A stretch of 33,184 nt of DNA, taken from contig CALEMP010000029.1 in assembly GCA_937910685.1 (NCBI GenBank), forward strand, positions 1 to 33,184. Direction: 5' to 3'. A program made the translations under genes and the position numbers. Under the pieces are notes generated by a model. The model was not told where the DNA came from, did not search any database, and saw nothing but the letters and a program-made list of their open reading frames with translations. Source of the stretch: an uncultured bacterium (GTDB lineage: Bacteria > Planctomycetota > UBA1135 > GCA-002686595). This document shows positions 7,539 through 15,900 of this stretch, one piece after another. How positions within the stretch are numbered: the first letter of the stretch is position 1; every line of letters starts with the position of its first letter.

Positions 7539-9980
7539 TCAAACATCCAGGTTGGTGATCTCGAGCGCGTGTTTCTCGATGTAATCACGCCGCGCCTCGA
7601 CCCCGTCGCTCATCAGGATGGTGAAAATCTGGTCCGCCTCAAAAGCGTCCCCCACCGAAACCTTCAGCAGAGTGCGCGTCTCGGGATCCATGGTGGAGTG
7701 CCAGAGCTGGTCGGCATTCATCTCGCCAAGACCCTTGTAACGCTGGATGTCCACGCCTGTTTCAGCCGTCTTGCGGGTAACGAGGGCCAGCTCGCTGATC
7801 TCGCTGCACTCCTTGGGCTCCTTGCCCCCTATCACGGTCCAGGTGCCGCCCCCGTTGACGCTGATTCCCTTGGCCGCCAAACTGGTGAGACAATCGGCGA
7901 CTTCGGAGGAGCGCATCAATTTGCTGCCCTGCATGTGCGAGTCCGCCATCAGGACGCCGCCCTCGGGGCCGCTGTAAATCACGAGGTCTTCTTTCACCAT
8001 GCCGCGCCGGAGCTCGACAAAGTTCTCGTACTCCTCCAGGGTCTCGAAGAAGTGATCCGTCTGGTCCGCACGCGCCCACCAGGTGGGCAGTTTTTTCCCG
8101 TCCCAGCGGCCGATGAGTTCGGAGTAGGTGATCGGCGCCCAAATGGGAATCACCGACCCCTTGAGCCCGTCCAGCTCGGTCAGGACGAGGGCAAGCTCGC
8201 GCATGGCGGCGCCCTCAAAGGTCGTTTTGCTGACTGAGTCCTCAATCTTCATCTGTGCCGTACCAATTTCCGACAAGTAGCCACGCAGGGCGTTCTCGTG
8301 AACCAGGTACTTGTACTTCTTGCCCTTGGACACCTTAAAGAGAGGGGGCTGAGCGATGTACAGCCGGCCCTCATCAATCAAGGGTCGCATGTGCCGGAAA
8401 AAGAACGTCAGCAAGAGCGTACGGATGTGCGATCCGTCCACATCAGCGTCAGTCATGATGATCGTCTTGCCGTAGCGGATTTTTTCCGGGTCCAAATCCC
8501 CTGAAATTCCGCAGCCGAGGGCCTGCACAATGAGCAGGATCTCTTGGTGTGCAAGCATCTTGTCCAGGGGCGCCTTCTCGACATTGAGGATCTTACCCTT
8601 GATGGGCAAAATAGCCTGGATTCGCCGGTCGCGCCCCATTTTCGCGGGGCCACCAGCCGAATCACCTTCGACAATAAAGAGTTCGGTTTCGTCGCGCTGC
8701 TTCGACTGACAGTCCGCCAGCTTGCCAGGCAAACTGCCGCTGGCAAGGGCGCTCTTGCGCCGGACGAGGTCCCGCGCCTTGCGCGCAGCGTCCCGGGCCG
8801 TCTTGGCCTGGATCGCCTTCATGACGATCCCCTTGGCAATCTTGTTGTTCTCTTCGAGGAATGTGCTGACCTTCTTGCCAACAACGGACTCGACGATGCC
8901 CTGGGCCTCGCGGTTGCCCAGCTTGTCCTTGGTCTGTCCCTCGAACTGGGGATTGGGGAGCTTGAGGGACAAGACGGCGGTCAAGCCCTCGCGGTAGTCT
9001 TCACCCGCCGGGGCCTTGTCATTGTCCTTCAGAAAGCCTTCGCTGCGGGCGTAGTTTCCCAAAGAGCGGGCAAGCGCCGAACGAAGGCCCGTTAGGTGCG
9101 TACCCCCTCCGTGGGTGTGAATGTTGTTGACGAACGTGAAGACGTTCTCCTGGTAGCTGTCCGTCCACTGCATGGCCAGCTCGACTTCATAGACTTCCCC
9201 AGGATTGTCCCTGGACTCTTCGGATCCTTCGAAGGACAGGACGTCCAGGTGTAGCGAGGTGCGCGCCTTGTTGGCGTCTTGCACGAAAGCGATCAAGCCG
9301 TCGGGGTATTCAAAAACCTCGTGGGTATCAGTGCGCTCGTCAAGCAGCTCGAGACGTAAACCGCTGCGGCCCATCAAGTAGGCGGTCTCCCGTAAGCGCT
9401 TTTGAACGATCTCGTGCTGGTGTTCCACGGTGCTGAAAATCTCAGGGTCCGGGTTCCAGCGCACCGTCGTGCCCGTGCGTTCCGTCTCTCCGATCACTTC
9501 GATTTGGGTTTTTGGGGCCCCTCGCTCGAAGCCCATGCGGTGGATCTGGCCGTCCTTGAATACGGTGACCACAAGAGACTCCGCCAAGGCATTCACGCAG
9601 GAAACGCCCACACCGTGCAAGCCCCCAGAGACCTTGTAGGCCCCATCGCCAAACTTTCCGCCCGCATGGAGTTTGGTCAACACCAGCTCGAGAGCCGAGA
9701 CTCCCTCGTCGGGGTGGATATCCACAGGAATACCGCGACCATCATCCTCCACGGTCACAGAACCGTCTTCGTGCAGCTTGACCACACAGTGGGATGCAAA
9801 CCCAGCTAGGGCTTCGTCCACGGCATTGTCGACTACTTCCCAGATCAGGTGGTGCACACCACGCACATCGGTGTCCCCGATGTACATAGCGGGCCGTTTG
9901 CGGACGGCTTCAAGGCCTTCCAGTACGGAAATTTGGCCGGCGTCGTAGTTGCCAGAGGGTTGACTCTCGGTCATGGTCAT
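7539..9980 (-). CDS. gyrB: DNA gyrase subunit B
   Basis: GyrB is the ATPase subunit of DNA gyrase, which introduces negative supercoils and relieves fork torsion. The 813-residue length fits the long, E. coli-type GyrB with a C-terminal insertion, not the 640-residue type. The GHKL ATPase shows EVVDNAVDEA (48-57), DDGRGIP (79-85), GGLHGVGVS and QTKDKLGN. The TOPRIM domain shows EGDSAGG and the metal-binding DADVDG. The C-terminus has QRYKGLGEMN, the conserved gyrase tail. EGDSAGG is followed by PAKMGR where SAKQGR is usual. ATG 9980 overlaps the stop of the dciA-like gene by four bases. It follows dnaN and dciA in the same direction, a common origin-proximal order. Confidence 0.97.
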   Translation of the reverse strand: MTMTESQPSGNYDAGQISVLEGLEAVRKRPAMYIGDTDVRGVHHLIWEVVDNAVDEALAGFASHCVVKLHEDGSVTVEDDGRGIPVDIHPDEGVSALELVLTKLHAGGKFGDGAYKVSGGLHGVGVSCVNALAESLVVTVFKDGQIHRMGFERGAPKTQIEVIGETERTGTTVRWNPDPEIFSTVEHQHEIVQKRLRETAYLMGRSGLRLELLDERTDTHEVFEYPDGLIAFVQDANKARTSLHLDVLSFEGSEESRDNPGEVYEVELAMQWTDSYQENVFTFVNNIHTHGGGTHLTGLRSALARSLGNYARSEGFLKDNDKAPAGEDYREGLTAVLSLKLPNPQFEGQTKDKLGNREAQGIVESVVGKKVSTFLEENNKIAKGIVMKAIQAKTARDAARKARDLVRRKSALASGSLPGKLADCQSKQRDETELFIVEGDSAGGPAKMGRDRRIQAILPIKGKILNVEKAPLDKMLAHQEILLIVQALGCGISGDLDPEKIRYGKTIIMTDADVDGSHIRTLLLTFFFRHMRPLIDEGRLYIAQPPLFKVSKGKKYKYLVHENALRGYLSEIGTAQMKIEDSVSKTTFEGAAMRELALVLTELDGLKGSVIPIWAPITYSELIGRWDGKKLPTWWARADQTDHFFETLEEYENFVELRRGMVKEDLVIYSGPEGGVLMADSHMQGSKLMRSSEVADCLTSLAAKGISVNGGGTWTVIGGKEPKECSEISELALVTRKTAETGVDIQRYKGLGEMNADQLWHSTMDPETRTLLKVSVGDAFEADQIFTILMSDGVEARRDYIEKHALEITNLDV

Positions 9981-10303
9981 TTCTTCAGTTTGATGGTCAC
10001 TCGGTGGATTCGCTCCGTCCCGAGAAGTTGGTTGGTTTTCCGCCGGTATCGTTCGGCGGTGAATGATTCGAGTTCTTGCTTGTGGACGGCAGATTCCACT
10101 TCAACGACAAGTTCACCGCCCCGATAGCTGACCGAACGTGCCCGTCCGGCAAGTTTTGGTCCAAGTGCTTTGTTCCAGGCCTCGTGCACGTCACCGCTGC
10201 GTAGCTTTGCCCCTAAGCCCGACTCGCGCAGATAGCGCTTGAGGGCATCTCCGAATACGAGGGGTTCCCCGTGGGAGATGGTCGATTTACGAATAGGGCT
10301 CAA
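9977..10303 (-). CDS. dciA: DUF721 / DciA-like replicative helicase loader
   Basis: The 108-residue protein fits the DUF721 family, which includes DciA, the ancestral loader of the DnaB helicase in bacteria lacking DnaC or DnaI. The family pattern is seen in FGDALKRYLRESGLGAKL, then VHEAWNKALGPKLAGRARSV, then the strand-rich LVVEVESAVHKQELES, ending in a basic KLKK. Position between dnaN and gyrB is the classic DciA context. The start is TTG 10303, since no ATG or GTG keeps the N-terminal helix; no clear ribosome-binding site is seen. The stop overlaps the gyrB ATG (ATGA). recF, often found here, is missing. The DUF721 assignment is good; loader activity is inferred from family and context. 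Confidence 0.8.
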   Translation of the reverse strand: MSPIRKSTISHGEPLVFGDALKRYLRESGLGAKLRSGDVHEAWNKALGPKLAGRARSVSYRGGELVVEVESAVHKQELESFTAERYRRKTNQLLGTERIHRVTIKLKK

Positions 10304-10345
10304 CAGAGATTCTGGGTGGTGCCGGTGGAAGCCGAGCGTCAGTGA

Positions 10346-11443
10346 TCAGGCATCAATCGTGATGGGCATCACGATGTAGATGTAATTTTCCCCAAGCATG
10401 AACTTGCCAGGGCTGGACTGCTGTTGGAATTCTAGGCGGATGGTTTCGGATTGGCACTGCTTGAGCCCATCGAGCACATAGTCGGGGTTGAACGCGATCT
10501 CGGAGCCCTCGCCGGTGTATTCCACCTCGAGTTGGGCGTCAGCAGACCCGCGCCCAGCTGAATGCCCCTTGAGCTCTAGCTTGCCCTTGCTGAGGGTCAA
10601 TCGCACGGCACGGGCTTCGTCCCCGGTGACGTTTGCCACAAGGCGAAGTTTTTGGGTAAAGAGTTCACGATCCGCTTCCATCAGGTGTTCCCCCGCTTCA
10701 GGCAGTACCGCGCTGTAACTAGGAAAATCCCCGTCAATCAAACGGGCAAAGAGTTGAGCATTCTGGGTTCGGATCCCAACCTGGTTTGCATCGAAGCTTA
10801 GTTTGATTTGGTCGAGGGGGTCCTCAATGGCACGGGCAAAGAGCTGCAATCCCTTGGTGGGGACGATTGCAGACTGCTTTTTGCCGTTTGCATCGATGGG
10901 CTGGCTTCCAAGGGCCAGCCGCCGGCCGTCGGTTGCAACCAATTTGACTTCATCGTCGGCAATCTCCACGAGGACACCGTGCATGGCATAACGGCCCGCA
11001 TCCCGAGCAGCAGCAAAAGCGGTCTGTTGCACCAGGCGAGAGAAGTTTCCCCCCTGAAGACTAAAGGCATCTTTTTCCTCGAAGTGGGAGATCACCGGAA
11101 ACTCATCCACGTCGAGGGTCACCAGCTCACACTGATCCGTATCTCCTTTGATGATGCACTTTTCCTCTTCGCAGGAAATCGTCACCGTCTCGCTGTTGAG
11201 GTCACGGACAAAATCTAACGCAACCTTGCAGGGCAAAACCGCGACTCCGGTTTCGTCAACCTGAGCATCTTCGACAGTAATTCGTGCGGAAACCTCAAGG
11301 TCTGTTCCCACAAGTTCGAGACCTTGGTCAGTGGCAACCAGTTTGAGGTTCTCGAGGATTGGCTTTGCTCCCCGTGCAGGGACGACCGTGTTGATGATGG
11401 ACAAGGCTTCACGGAGCTTTTCACGTTGACAGGTGATCTTCAT
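10346..11443 (-). CDS. dnaN: DNA polymerase III beta sliding clamp
   Basis: The beta clamp is a ring-shaped dimer that tethers DNA polymerase III and other repair and replication factors to DNA. The 365 residues are the normal length. The N-terminus (MKITCQREKLREALSIINTV) and the central part VLVEIADDEVKLVATDGRRLAL are strongly conserved clamp sequence, and the C-terminus ends with YIYIVMPITIDA, matching the usual IMPMRL-like end. Three repeated clamp domains of about 120 residues fit the length. The start is ATG 11443. The gene lies downstream of dnaA in the same direction, across a 453-bp gap that could hold the origin. A TAGAAT element at 11571-11576 could be its promoter. Confidence 0.96.
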   Translation of the reverse strand: MKITCQREKLREALSIINTVVPARGAKPILENLKLVATDQGLELVGTDLEVSARITVEDAQVDETGVAVLPCKVALDFVRDLNSETVTISCEEEKCIIKGDTDQCELVTLDVDEFPVISHFEEKDAFSLQGGNFSRLVQQTAFAAARDAGRYAMHGVLVEIADDEVKLVATDGRRLALGSQPIDANGKKQSAIVPTKGLQLFARAIEDPLDQIKLSFDANQVGIRTQNAQLFARLIDGDFPSYSAVLPEAGEHLMEADRELFTQKLRLVANVTGDEARAVRLTLSKGKLELKGHSAGRGSADAQLEVEYTGEGSEIAFNPDYVLDGLKQCQSETIRLEFQQQSSPGKFMLGENYIYIVMPITIDA

Positions 11444-11570
11444 GATTGGATGTTGCTGGACTGGGGGTCGTGAACGGGGAGGAGTTGTTCAGAGGAATCC
11501 CTTTAAAGAATTAGTCGTAGTAATATAGGGGGCTTGAAATCGTGGAAGACTCGGGCCGGGAGGGGCCCTA

Positions 11571-11576
11571 ATTCTA
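11571..11576 (-). promoter_or_regulatory. Possible -10 element (TAGAAT) upstream of dnaN
   Basis: On the minus strand CGCTAGAATTAGG reads toward dnaN, about 128 bases before its ATG. It shares the octamer GCTAGAAT with sites before three other genes. No -35 match is seen. Confidence 0.3.
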
Positions 11577-11630
11577 GCGTGTTCAAGGACTTATGTGCAG
11601 GTTGGAGCGTGTGGAAGGGTGCCCTTTTTG

Positions 11631-11639
11631 TGTGGACAA
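11631..11639 (-). promoter_or_regulatory. Near-consensus DnaA box (TTGTCCACA)
   Basis: One mismatch from TTATCCACA. A weaker TGTGGAGTT begins 11 bases later in the same orientation. The same 11-base spacing occurs in the box pair at 28001-28020. Confidence 0.45.
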
Positions 11640-11763
11640 TCTGTGGAGTTTGGGCGAGTTGTCGACAGCTGTCCAGAAGGTTCCTGAGGGGGGGCCGGGA
11701 GTGAAATTTGTCCCCGATTGGTAAACAGACAATCCACGGGTGGATCAACGGGAAACTCACAGG

Positions 11764-11772
11764 TTATGCACA
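11764..11772 (+). promoter_or_regulatory. DnaA box (TTATGCACA)
   Basis: Exact match to the TTATNCACA consensus, 125 bases beyond the dnaA stop on the dnaN side. It is the only perfect box in the dnaA-dnaN gap. Confidence 0.6.
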
Positions 11773-11896
11773 GGGGTGAGGTGGGGCTGGTTGCGGGAAA
11801 GGGTGGTTGGAATTCGCGCAGGGCGGGCCTGGAGAGGCTCAGGGCGGCACCCCGGCGTATCTTCGCAGCAGTTCTCCCAGGGCCTCCCGGTAGGGG

Positions 11897-13363
11897 CTAG
11901 GAGCCCTTCTTGGGGTTCCCTTCGAGGAGGTGCTGGTCGAGGGGGCCGCCACCCAGGAGGGTGAGCAGCGTTGAGAGCTCCTTCTGGACGCCCTCTTCCT
12001 CCCGTGCGCGGATGCGGACCTTTTTCACGGCATGCAGGACCGTTGAGTGGTCGCGGCCGCCAAAGTAGGCCCCGATCTCCTCCAGGGACCAGGGCAGGAG
12101 CACGCGAAACAGGAACATGGCCAGCTGCCTGGGCCAAATGATCGACTTGGTGCGCCGCTTACCCTGCAGGTCACTTAGCTTGACGTCGTACTGTTTTGTG
12201 ATGGCTCCGATGATGCCGTCCACGGAGGGGGCTCCGGGCGCGAGCTGCAGAAAGCTCCCCAGGGCTTCGTGGGCCAGGTCGAGCCTGATCGGCCGCTTGG
12301 TCATTTCCGAGAACGCAATCAAGCGCGCCACGGCGCCTTCGAGCTCGCGAACGTTGTCCTGCACCCGCTCGGCAATCCACTGGACCACATCGTCGGGGAA
12401 GGGCTTGCCCCTCTCCCGGGTCCTGCGCTTGATGATGGCCATGCGCGTTTCATAGTAAGGGGGCTCGATCTCGGCCACGATGCCCCACTGGAAGCGCGAC
12501 ACCAGGCGGTCATGAAGGGTGGGGATGTCCTTGGGGGGTGCGTCCGAGGAAAGCACGATCTGCTTTTGCTCGTTGTAGAGGTGGTTGAACGTGTGGAAGA
12601 ACTCGTCCTGGGTGCGATCCTTGTTGGCGAGGATGTGGATGTCATCCACGACCAAGACATCTACGGTTCGGTACTTGTCACGGAATGACGGCAGGGTGCG
12701 CTGCTCTAAAGCGCCCACAAAGTGATTGACGAAGGTCTCACAGGACACGTACAGGATTCGGCTCTTAGGGTTCTTTTCAAGGATGCGGTGGCAGAGTCCT
12801 TGCAGCAGGTGGGTCTTGCCCACACCTACCGAACCGTACAGAAACAGGGGGTTGTAGGTCGTTCCTGGCTGTTCGGCTGCGCCGGTGGCGAGTGCTGATC
12901 CGAAGCGGTTGCAGTGTCCCACGACGAAGCTCTCAAAGGTGTAGTTGGGGTTGAGAACAAAATCCGAGGTTGCAAGCAGTGAACCCCGGGGCCGGTCTTG
13001 GGGCGTGGGGCGCGCGGAGTCGCCATCCTCTTTGTTCGCCGGACCCTTGTCCTGGTCCTCCACATAGGCTTCCGTGCAGGCCTCTTGGTCGACTTCAACC
13101 ACAATCAACTTTGCGCTCGTGATGGCGGCCTTGACGAGGCGATCGAGATTGGAGCTGTAGTTCTCTTCGATCCAGCGCTTAGTGAACGAGTTCGGCGTGG
13201 CCAGGGTCATCACCCCATCCTCTAGCCCAGTAGGAACGCACATGCTGAACCATGTGGTGTAGCTCTGTGGCCCAATCTCTTCGTGCAAGCTTTCGGAAAC
13301 TGAGGCCCAGGCCGCGGTGAGTGCGTCTGGGGTTAGTTCAGCTACGGTGGTTGTGTCGGGCAT
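11897..13363 (-). CDS. dnaA: Chromosomal replication initiator protein DnaA
   Basis: DnaA binds DnaA boxes at oriC, melts the origin and recruits the helicase. All four domains are visible: domain I (LTAAWASVSESLHEEIGPQS then YTTWF), a variable acidic domain II, the AAA+ domain III with Walker A YGSVGVGKTH and Walker B VVDDIH, and domain IV with the box-recognition signature GGRDHSTVLHAVKKV. I placed the start at ATG 13363 (488 residues). The frame is open to GTG 13453, which would add 30 proline-rich residues unlike other DnaA proteins. The protein ends in a glycine/lysine-rich tail. dnaN follows in the same direction. A near-consensus paired DnaA box (13652-13675) lies about 290 bases upstream and could mediate autoregulation. 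Confidence 0.95.
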   Translation of the reverse strand: MPDTTTVAELTPDALTAAWASVSESLHEEIGPQSYTTWFSMCVPTGLEDGVMTLATPNSFTKRWIEENYSSNLDRLVKAAITSAKLIVVEVDQEACTEAYVEDQDKGPANKEDGDSARPTPQDRPRGSLLATSDFVLNPNYTFESFVVGHCNRFGSALATGAAEQPGTTYNPLFLYGSVGVGKTHLLQGLCHRILEKNPKSRILYVSCETFVNHFVGALEQRTLPSFRDKYRTVDVLVVDDIHILANKDRTQDEFFHTFNHLYNEQKQIVLSSDAPPKDIPTLHDRLVSRFQWGIVAEIEPPYYETRMAIIKRRTRERGKPFPDDVVQWIAERVQDNVRELEGAVARLIAFSEMTKRPIRLDLAHEALGSFLQLAPGAPSVDGIIGAITKQYDVKLSDLQGKRRTKSIIWPRQLAMFLFRVLLPWSLEEIGAYFGGRDHSTVLHAVKKVRIRAREEEGVQKELSTLLTLLGGGPLDQHLLEGNPKKGS

Positions 13364-13630
13364 CCCTAGAGGGGTCCTTGGGGTAGGAGGGTCCGTGGAC
13401 GAGGGCACAGCATGGAACCACGCGTTTGCCCTCTTTGAAAAGAGATTCGGCACTGTTGGGGATCAACGCCGGGGGGATGCAGATTGGGCCGGGGTGGGGG
13501 TGGCACGTCCTTGGTCGGGGGAGACCGGGAAGCGTGCGGTGAGGGGCTCTCCGCGGACCTATGGTGGCAGCGATTGCCCCGCCCGTCAACGGGTTGCCCA
13601 CAAGGAAATTTCACGACCGCCGTTTCGCGG

Positions 13631-14764
13631 TCAACGTAGAGTTTTCCGCAGGATATCCACAGCGCTGTGGATATCTTGTTCGGTGGTCGTTGGGCCCAGG
13701 GAAATGCGCAATCCAGCGCGCGCGCGCTCCTCTCCTTGGCCCATGGCGAGCAGCACGTGGGACGGTTCAAGGGAGCCGCTTGCGCAGGCGCTCCCCGCGG
13801 AAACCTCTAGGCCCGCAAGGTCGAGGCGGACCACAAGGATGCGGCCTTCAGCTCCCGGAAATGCCACATTCAAGGTGTTAGGTAAGCGCCCGGCGTCTTC
13901 CACGGGGGGGCCGTTGAGATCCAGTTGAGGGAACGCGGCGAAGAGGCCCTGGGCAAGGGTCGTGAGCAGCGCCCGTTGGCGAGGGGCCTGCTCTCGCGCT
14001 TCCCTGGCGGCGAGCTCTACTGCAATGGATGCTGCGTGGATTCCCGCCACGTTTTCTGTGCCCGGGCGCAGGCCCTCTTCCTGTCCGCCTCCTGCGCACA
14101 AAGGACCAAGCGAGGCCCTCCGGTTCTTCCAAAGAAACCCTACCCCTTGAGGGCCGCCCACCTTGTGAGCACTGAATGCGGCCATGTCGGCGAACTCTTT
14201 CAGCCAGGACAGGGGCTCACGCCCTAGGGACTGCACCCCATCAACACAGAGCAAACCCCTATCCTCCCCACCCATCGCGACGCGCACGGCTCCGAGGTCT
14301 TGTTGTGTTCCGGTTTCGCCGTTGGCGGAGGCGATGGCAACGAGGTGCGCTGCTCCCAGCGCCTCCCGATCTGACTCCAGGTCCACACGCCCTAAGTCGT
14401 CGACCCCCAGGGTCGTCAGCTGGGCGCCCCTGCCGGCCGCCAGGGCACAGGCTCCCAGGACCGCCGAGTGTTCGGTTTGGCAGGTAACCAAGCCGCCCTG
14501 GGGCGGCGCCTCGCCCATCACCCCGATAATGGCCAGGTTGAGGGCCTCGGTTCCGCCGCTAGTGAAGGTTAACTCCTCTTCCGCAACTCCAAGGGCTCCA
14601 GCGATGCGTTCGCGGGCCTCATCCACGACGGCGCGAGCGGCGCGACCCCGGTGGTGGACGCTTGAGGGGTTGCCGAGGCCCAGATCGAGGGCCTCTTCGA
14701 GGGCCTTTCGAGCTTCAGGGCGCAGGGGCGCGGTGGCGTTGTGATCGAGGTAGACCTTTTTCAT
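13631..14764 (-). CDS. Cysteine desulfurase (NifS/IscS family)
   Basis: A PLP-dependent enzyme that takes sulfur from L-cysteine as a persulfide for Fe-S clusters, thiolated tRNA and other uses. The 377-residue protein shows DHNATAPLRPEA (7-18), SGGTEALN (69-76), EHSAV (98-102), the PLP lysine in SAHKVGGPQG (K201), RPGTENV (233-239), and the catalytic cysteine in SAGSACASGSLEPSHVL (C327), as in the group I IscS/NifS type. The ATG overlaps the bshA stop by four bases, so it is coupled to bacillithiol synthesis. No IscU, MnmA or other partner is adjacent. It could serve general sulfur transfer; the link to thiol metabolism is inferred from position. The last codons form a perfect palindrome resembling DnaA boxes. 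Confidence 0.92.
   Translation of the reverse strand: MKKVYLDHNATAPLRPEARKALEEALDLGLGNPSSVHHRGRAARAVVDEARERIAGALGVAEEELTFTSGGTEALNLAIIGVMGEAPPQGGLVTCQTEHSAVLGACALAAGRGAQLTTLGVDDLGRVDLESDREALGAAHLVAIASANGETGTQQDLGAVRVAMGGEDRGLLCVDGVQSLGREPLSWLKEFADMAAFSAHKVGGPQGVGFLWKNRRASLGPLCAGGGQEEGLRPGTENVAGIHAASIAVELAAREAREQAPRQRALLTTLAQGLFAAFPQLDLNGPPVEDAGRLPNTLNVAFPGAEGRILVVRLDLAGLEVSAGSACASGSLEPSHVLLAMGQGEERARAGLRISLGPTTTEQDIHSAVDILRKTLR
13652..13675. repeat. 24-bp perfect palindrome made of two inverted DnaA-box-like sites
   Basis: The half-site GATATCCACAGC (13652-13663) is followed directly by its exact complement (13664-13675). Each half contains ATATCCACA, one mismatch from the TTATCCACA box. It lies in the 3' coding end of the cysteine desulfurase gene (encoding part of IHSAVDI), upstream of dnaA. 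It could bind DnaA or another dimeric regulator, or form a hairpin in the mRNA between the two genes. Confidence 0.75.
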
Positions 14765-15900
14765 GGGTGCTTCCCGAGAACCCGGCGATAGAGGGCCTCG
14801 TAGCGCGGAATGACTGCCTCCCGAGCAAACGTCCCGACCGCGCGTTCCCGGGCGGCCAGACCCATTTCTTCGGCCCGTTCGCGATCATCGATGACTCCGC
14901 GCATGGCACGGGCGTAGCCCTCGAGGTCATCGGCGGCACATAGAATGCCCGAGACCCCGTCCTCCACCACCTCTGAAACGCCCCCCACATCGGTGCTGAT
15001 CACGGGAGTGCCACAGGACATGGCCTCGAGAGCAGAGAGGCCGAAGCTCTCTTCGCGACTGGTCAAGCAGAAGGCGGTCATGGGCGCCAAGAGCGAGGGC
15101 AAAATATCACGTTCGCCGAGGAACGTCACCTGTTCCTGGACCCCGCCCTCATTGGCGACCCGCCGGGCTTCCGGTTGGTCGGGGCCATCCCCCACCAAGA
15201 CCAATTGTGCGTTTGTCCCTTTGGCGGCGAGGGCAAAGGCGCGCACCAGCCAGGGCACGCGCTTGACCGAGCGAAAGTTAGAGACGTGCACGAAGGTTGG
15301 CACGCTGCGGCGAGGCTCGCTGCTTGGGGCGAAAGCGTTGATGTCCACAAAGTTCGGCACCACTTCGACCGGGCAAGAGAGGGCAGACTGACAGAAGGCC
15401 TCCTTTGTTCGCGCCGCTAAATCATGGCTCACCGCGGTGATTGCGTCGCTGGCCCGCAGCACATGTTCAGTGAGCGGAGCATAGGCGGGGTCATTGCCCA
15501 CAAGGGTGATGTCGGTCCCGTGCAGGGTGGTGATGACCTTGGGCGGAGGGTGCTCCGTGTAGCTCCTTGATGCTTCTCGTGCCAAAAATGCACTCACCGC
15601 ATGGGGCAGGGCATAGTGCGCGTGGAGGATGTCAAAGCCGCGCTGGCGATGGATTTCCAATACCTTGGAAGTCACCGCGAGATCATGTGGCGTGGAAGTA
15701 AAAAGGGGATAGGGCACACCCCGAGCCACGTGCATTTCTACAGGTCCGCTGGAGCGCGCAAGGCGTGGTGGAACCTCGTGGCTGAAGAGGTGCACCTCAT
15801 GCCCCATACGGGCCATGGAAATCGCCAATTCGCTGGCCACAACTCCCGAGCCCCCGTAGGTTGGGTGACACAGGACACCCACACACATTCGGTCGTTCAT
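14761..15900 (-). CDS. bshA: N-acetyl-alpha-D-glucosaminyl L-malate synthase BshA
   Basis: BshA is a GT4 glycosyltransferase that joins UDP-GlcNAc and L-malate, the first step of bacillithiol synthesis. Family-specific stretches are LCHPTYGGSGVVASEL near the N-terminus, ILHAHYALPHAVSAFLA, TTLHGTDITLVGNDPAY, HVSNFRSVKRV, and the nucleotide-sugar motif SREESFGLSALEAMSCGTPV with the EX7E glutamates. Length is 379 residues, normal for the family. ATG 15900 is chosen because it overlaps the parA TGA in an ATGA junction; a GTG two codons earlier is possible. It sits between parA and the cysteine desulfurase gene in the same operon-like run as bshB1 and bshC. HGTDITLVGN and HVSNFR distinguish it well from other GT4 enzymes. 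Confidence 0.94.
   Translation of the reverse strand: MNDRMCVGVLCHPTYGGSGVVASELAISMARMGHEVHLFSHEVPPRLARSSGPVEMHVARGVPYPLFTSTPHDLAVTSKVLEIHRQRGFDILHAHYALPHAVSAFLAREASRSYTEHPPPKVITTLHGTDITLVGNDPAYAPLTEHVLRASDAITAVSHDLAARTKEAFCQSALSCPVEVVPNFVDINAFAPSSEPRRSVPTFVHVSNFRSVKRVPWLVRAFALAAKGTNAQLVLVGDGPDQPEARRVANEGGVQEQVTFLGERDILPSLLAPMTAFCLTSREESFGLSALEAMSCGTPVISTDVGGVSEVVEDGVSGILCAADDLEGYARAMRGVIDDRERAEEMGLAARERAVGTFAREAVIPRYEALYRRVLGKHP

Larger units (their letters stand above)
11444..11896. other. dnaN-dnaA intergenic region, candidate oriC
   Basis: No credible gene lies in these 453 bases. There is one perfect DnaA box, TTATGCACA (11764-11772, plus strand), and a near-consensus one on the minus strand, TTGTCCACA (complement of 11631-11639). 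A weaker TGTGGAGTT (11642-11650) is 11 bases from the latter, one helical turn away. An A/T-rich stretch at 11500-11527 next to dnaN could be an unwinding element. GACAGCTGTC (11664-11673) is a short palindrome. The position between dnaA and dnaN is the commonest bacterial oriC location. The box count is low, so this is a candidate only. Confidence 0.5.

Noticed and set aside
13363..13453. Upstream extension of dnaA to GTG 13453
   Set aside because: The extra 30 residues are unlike DnaA N-termini; ATG 13363 begins just before domain I.
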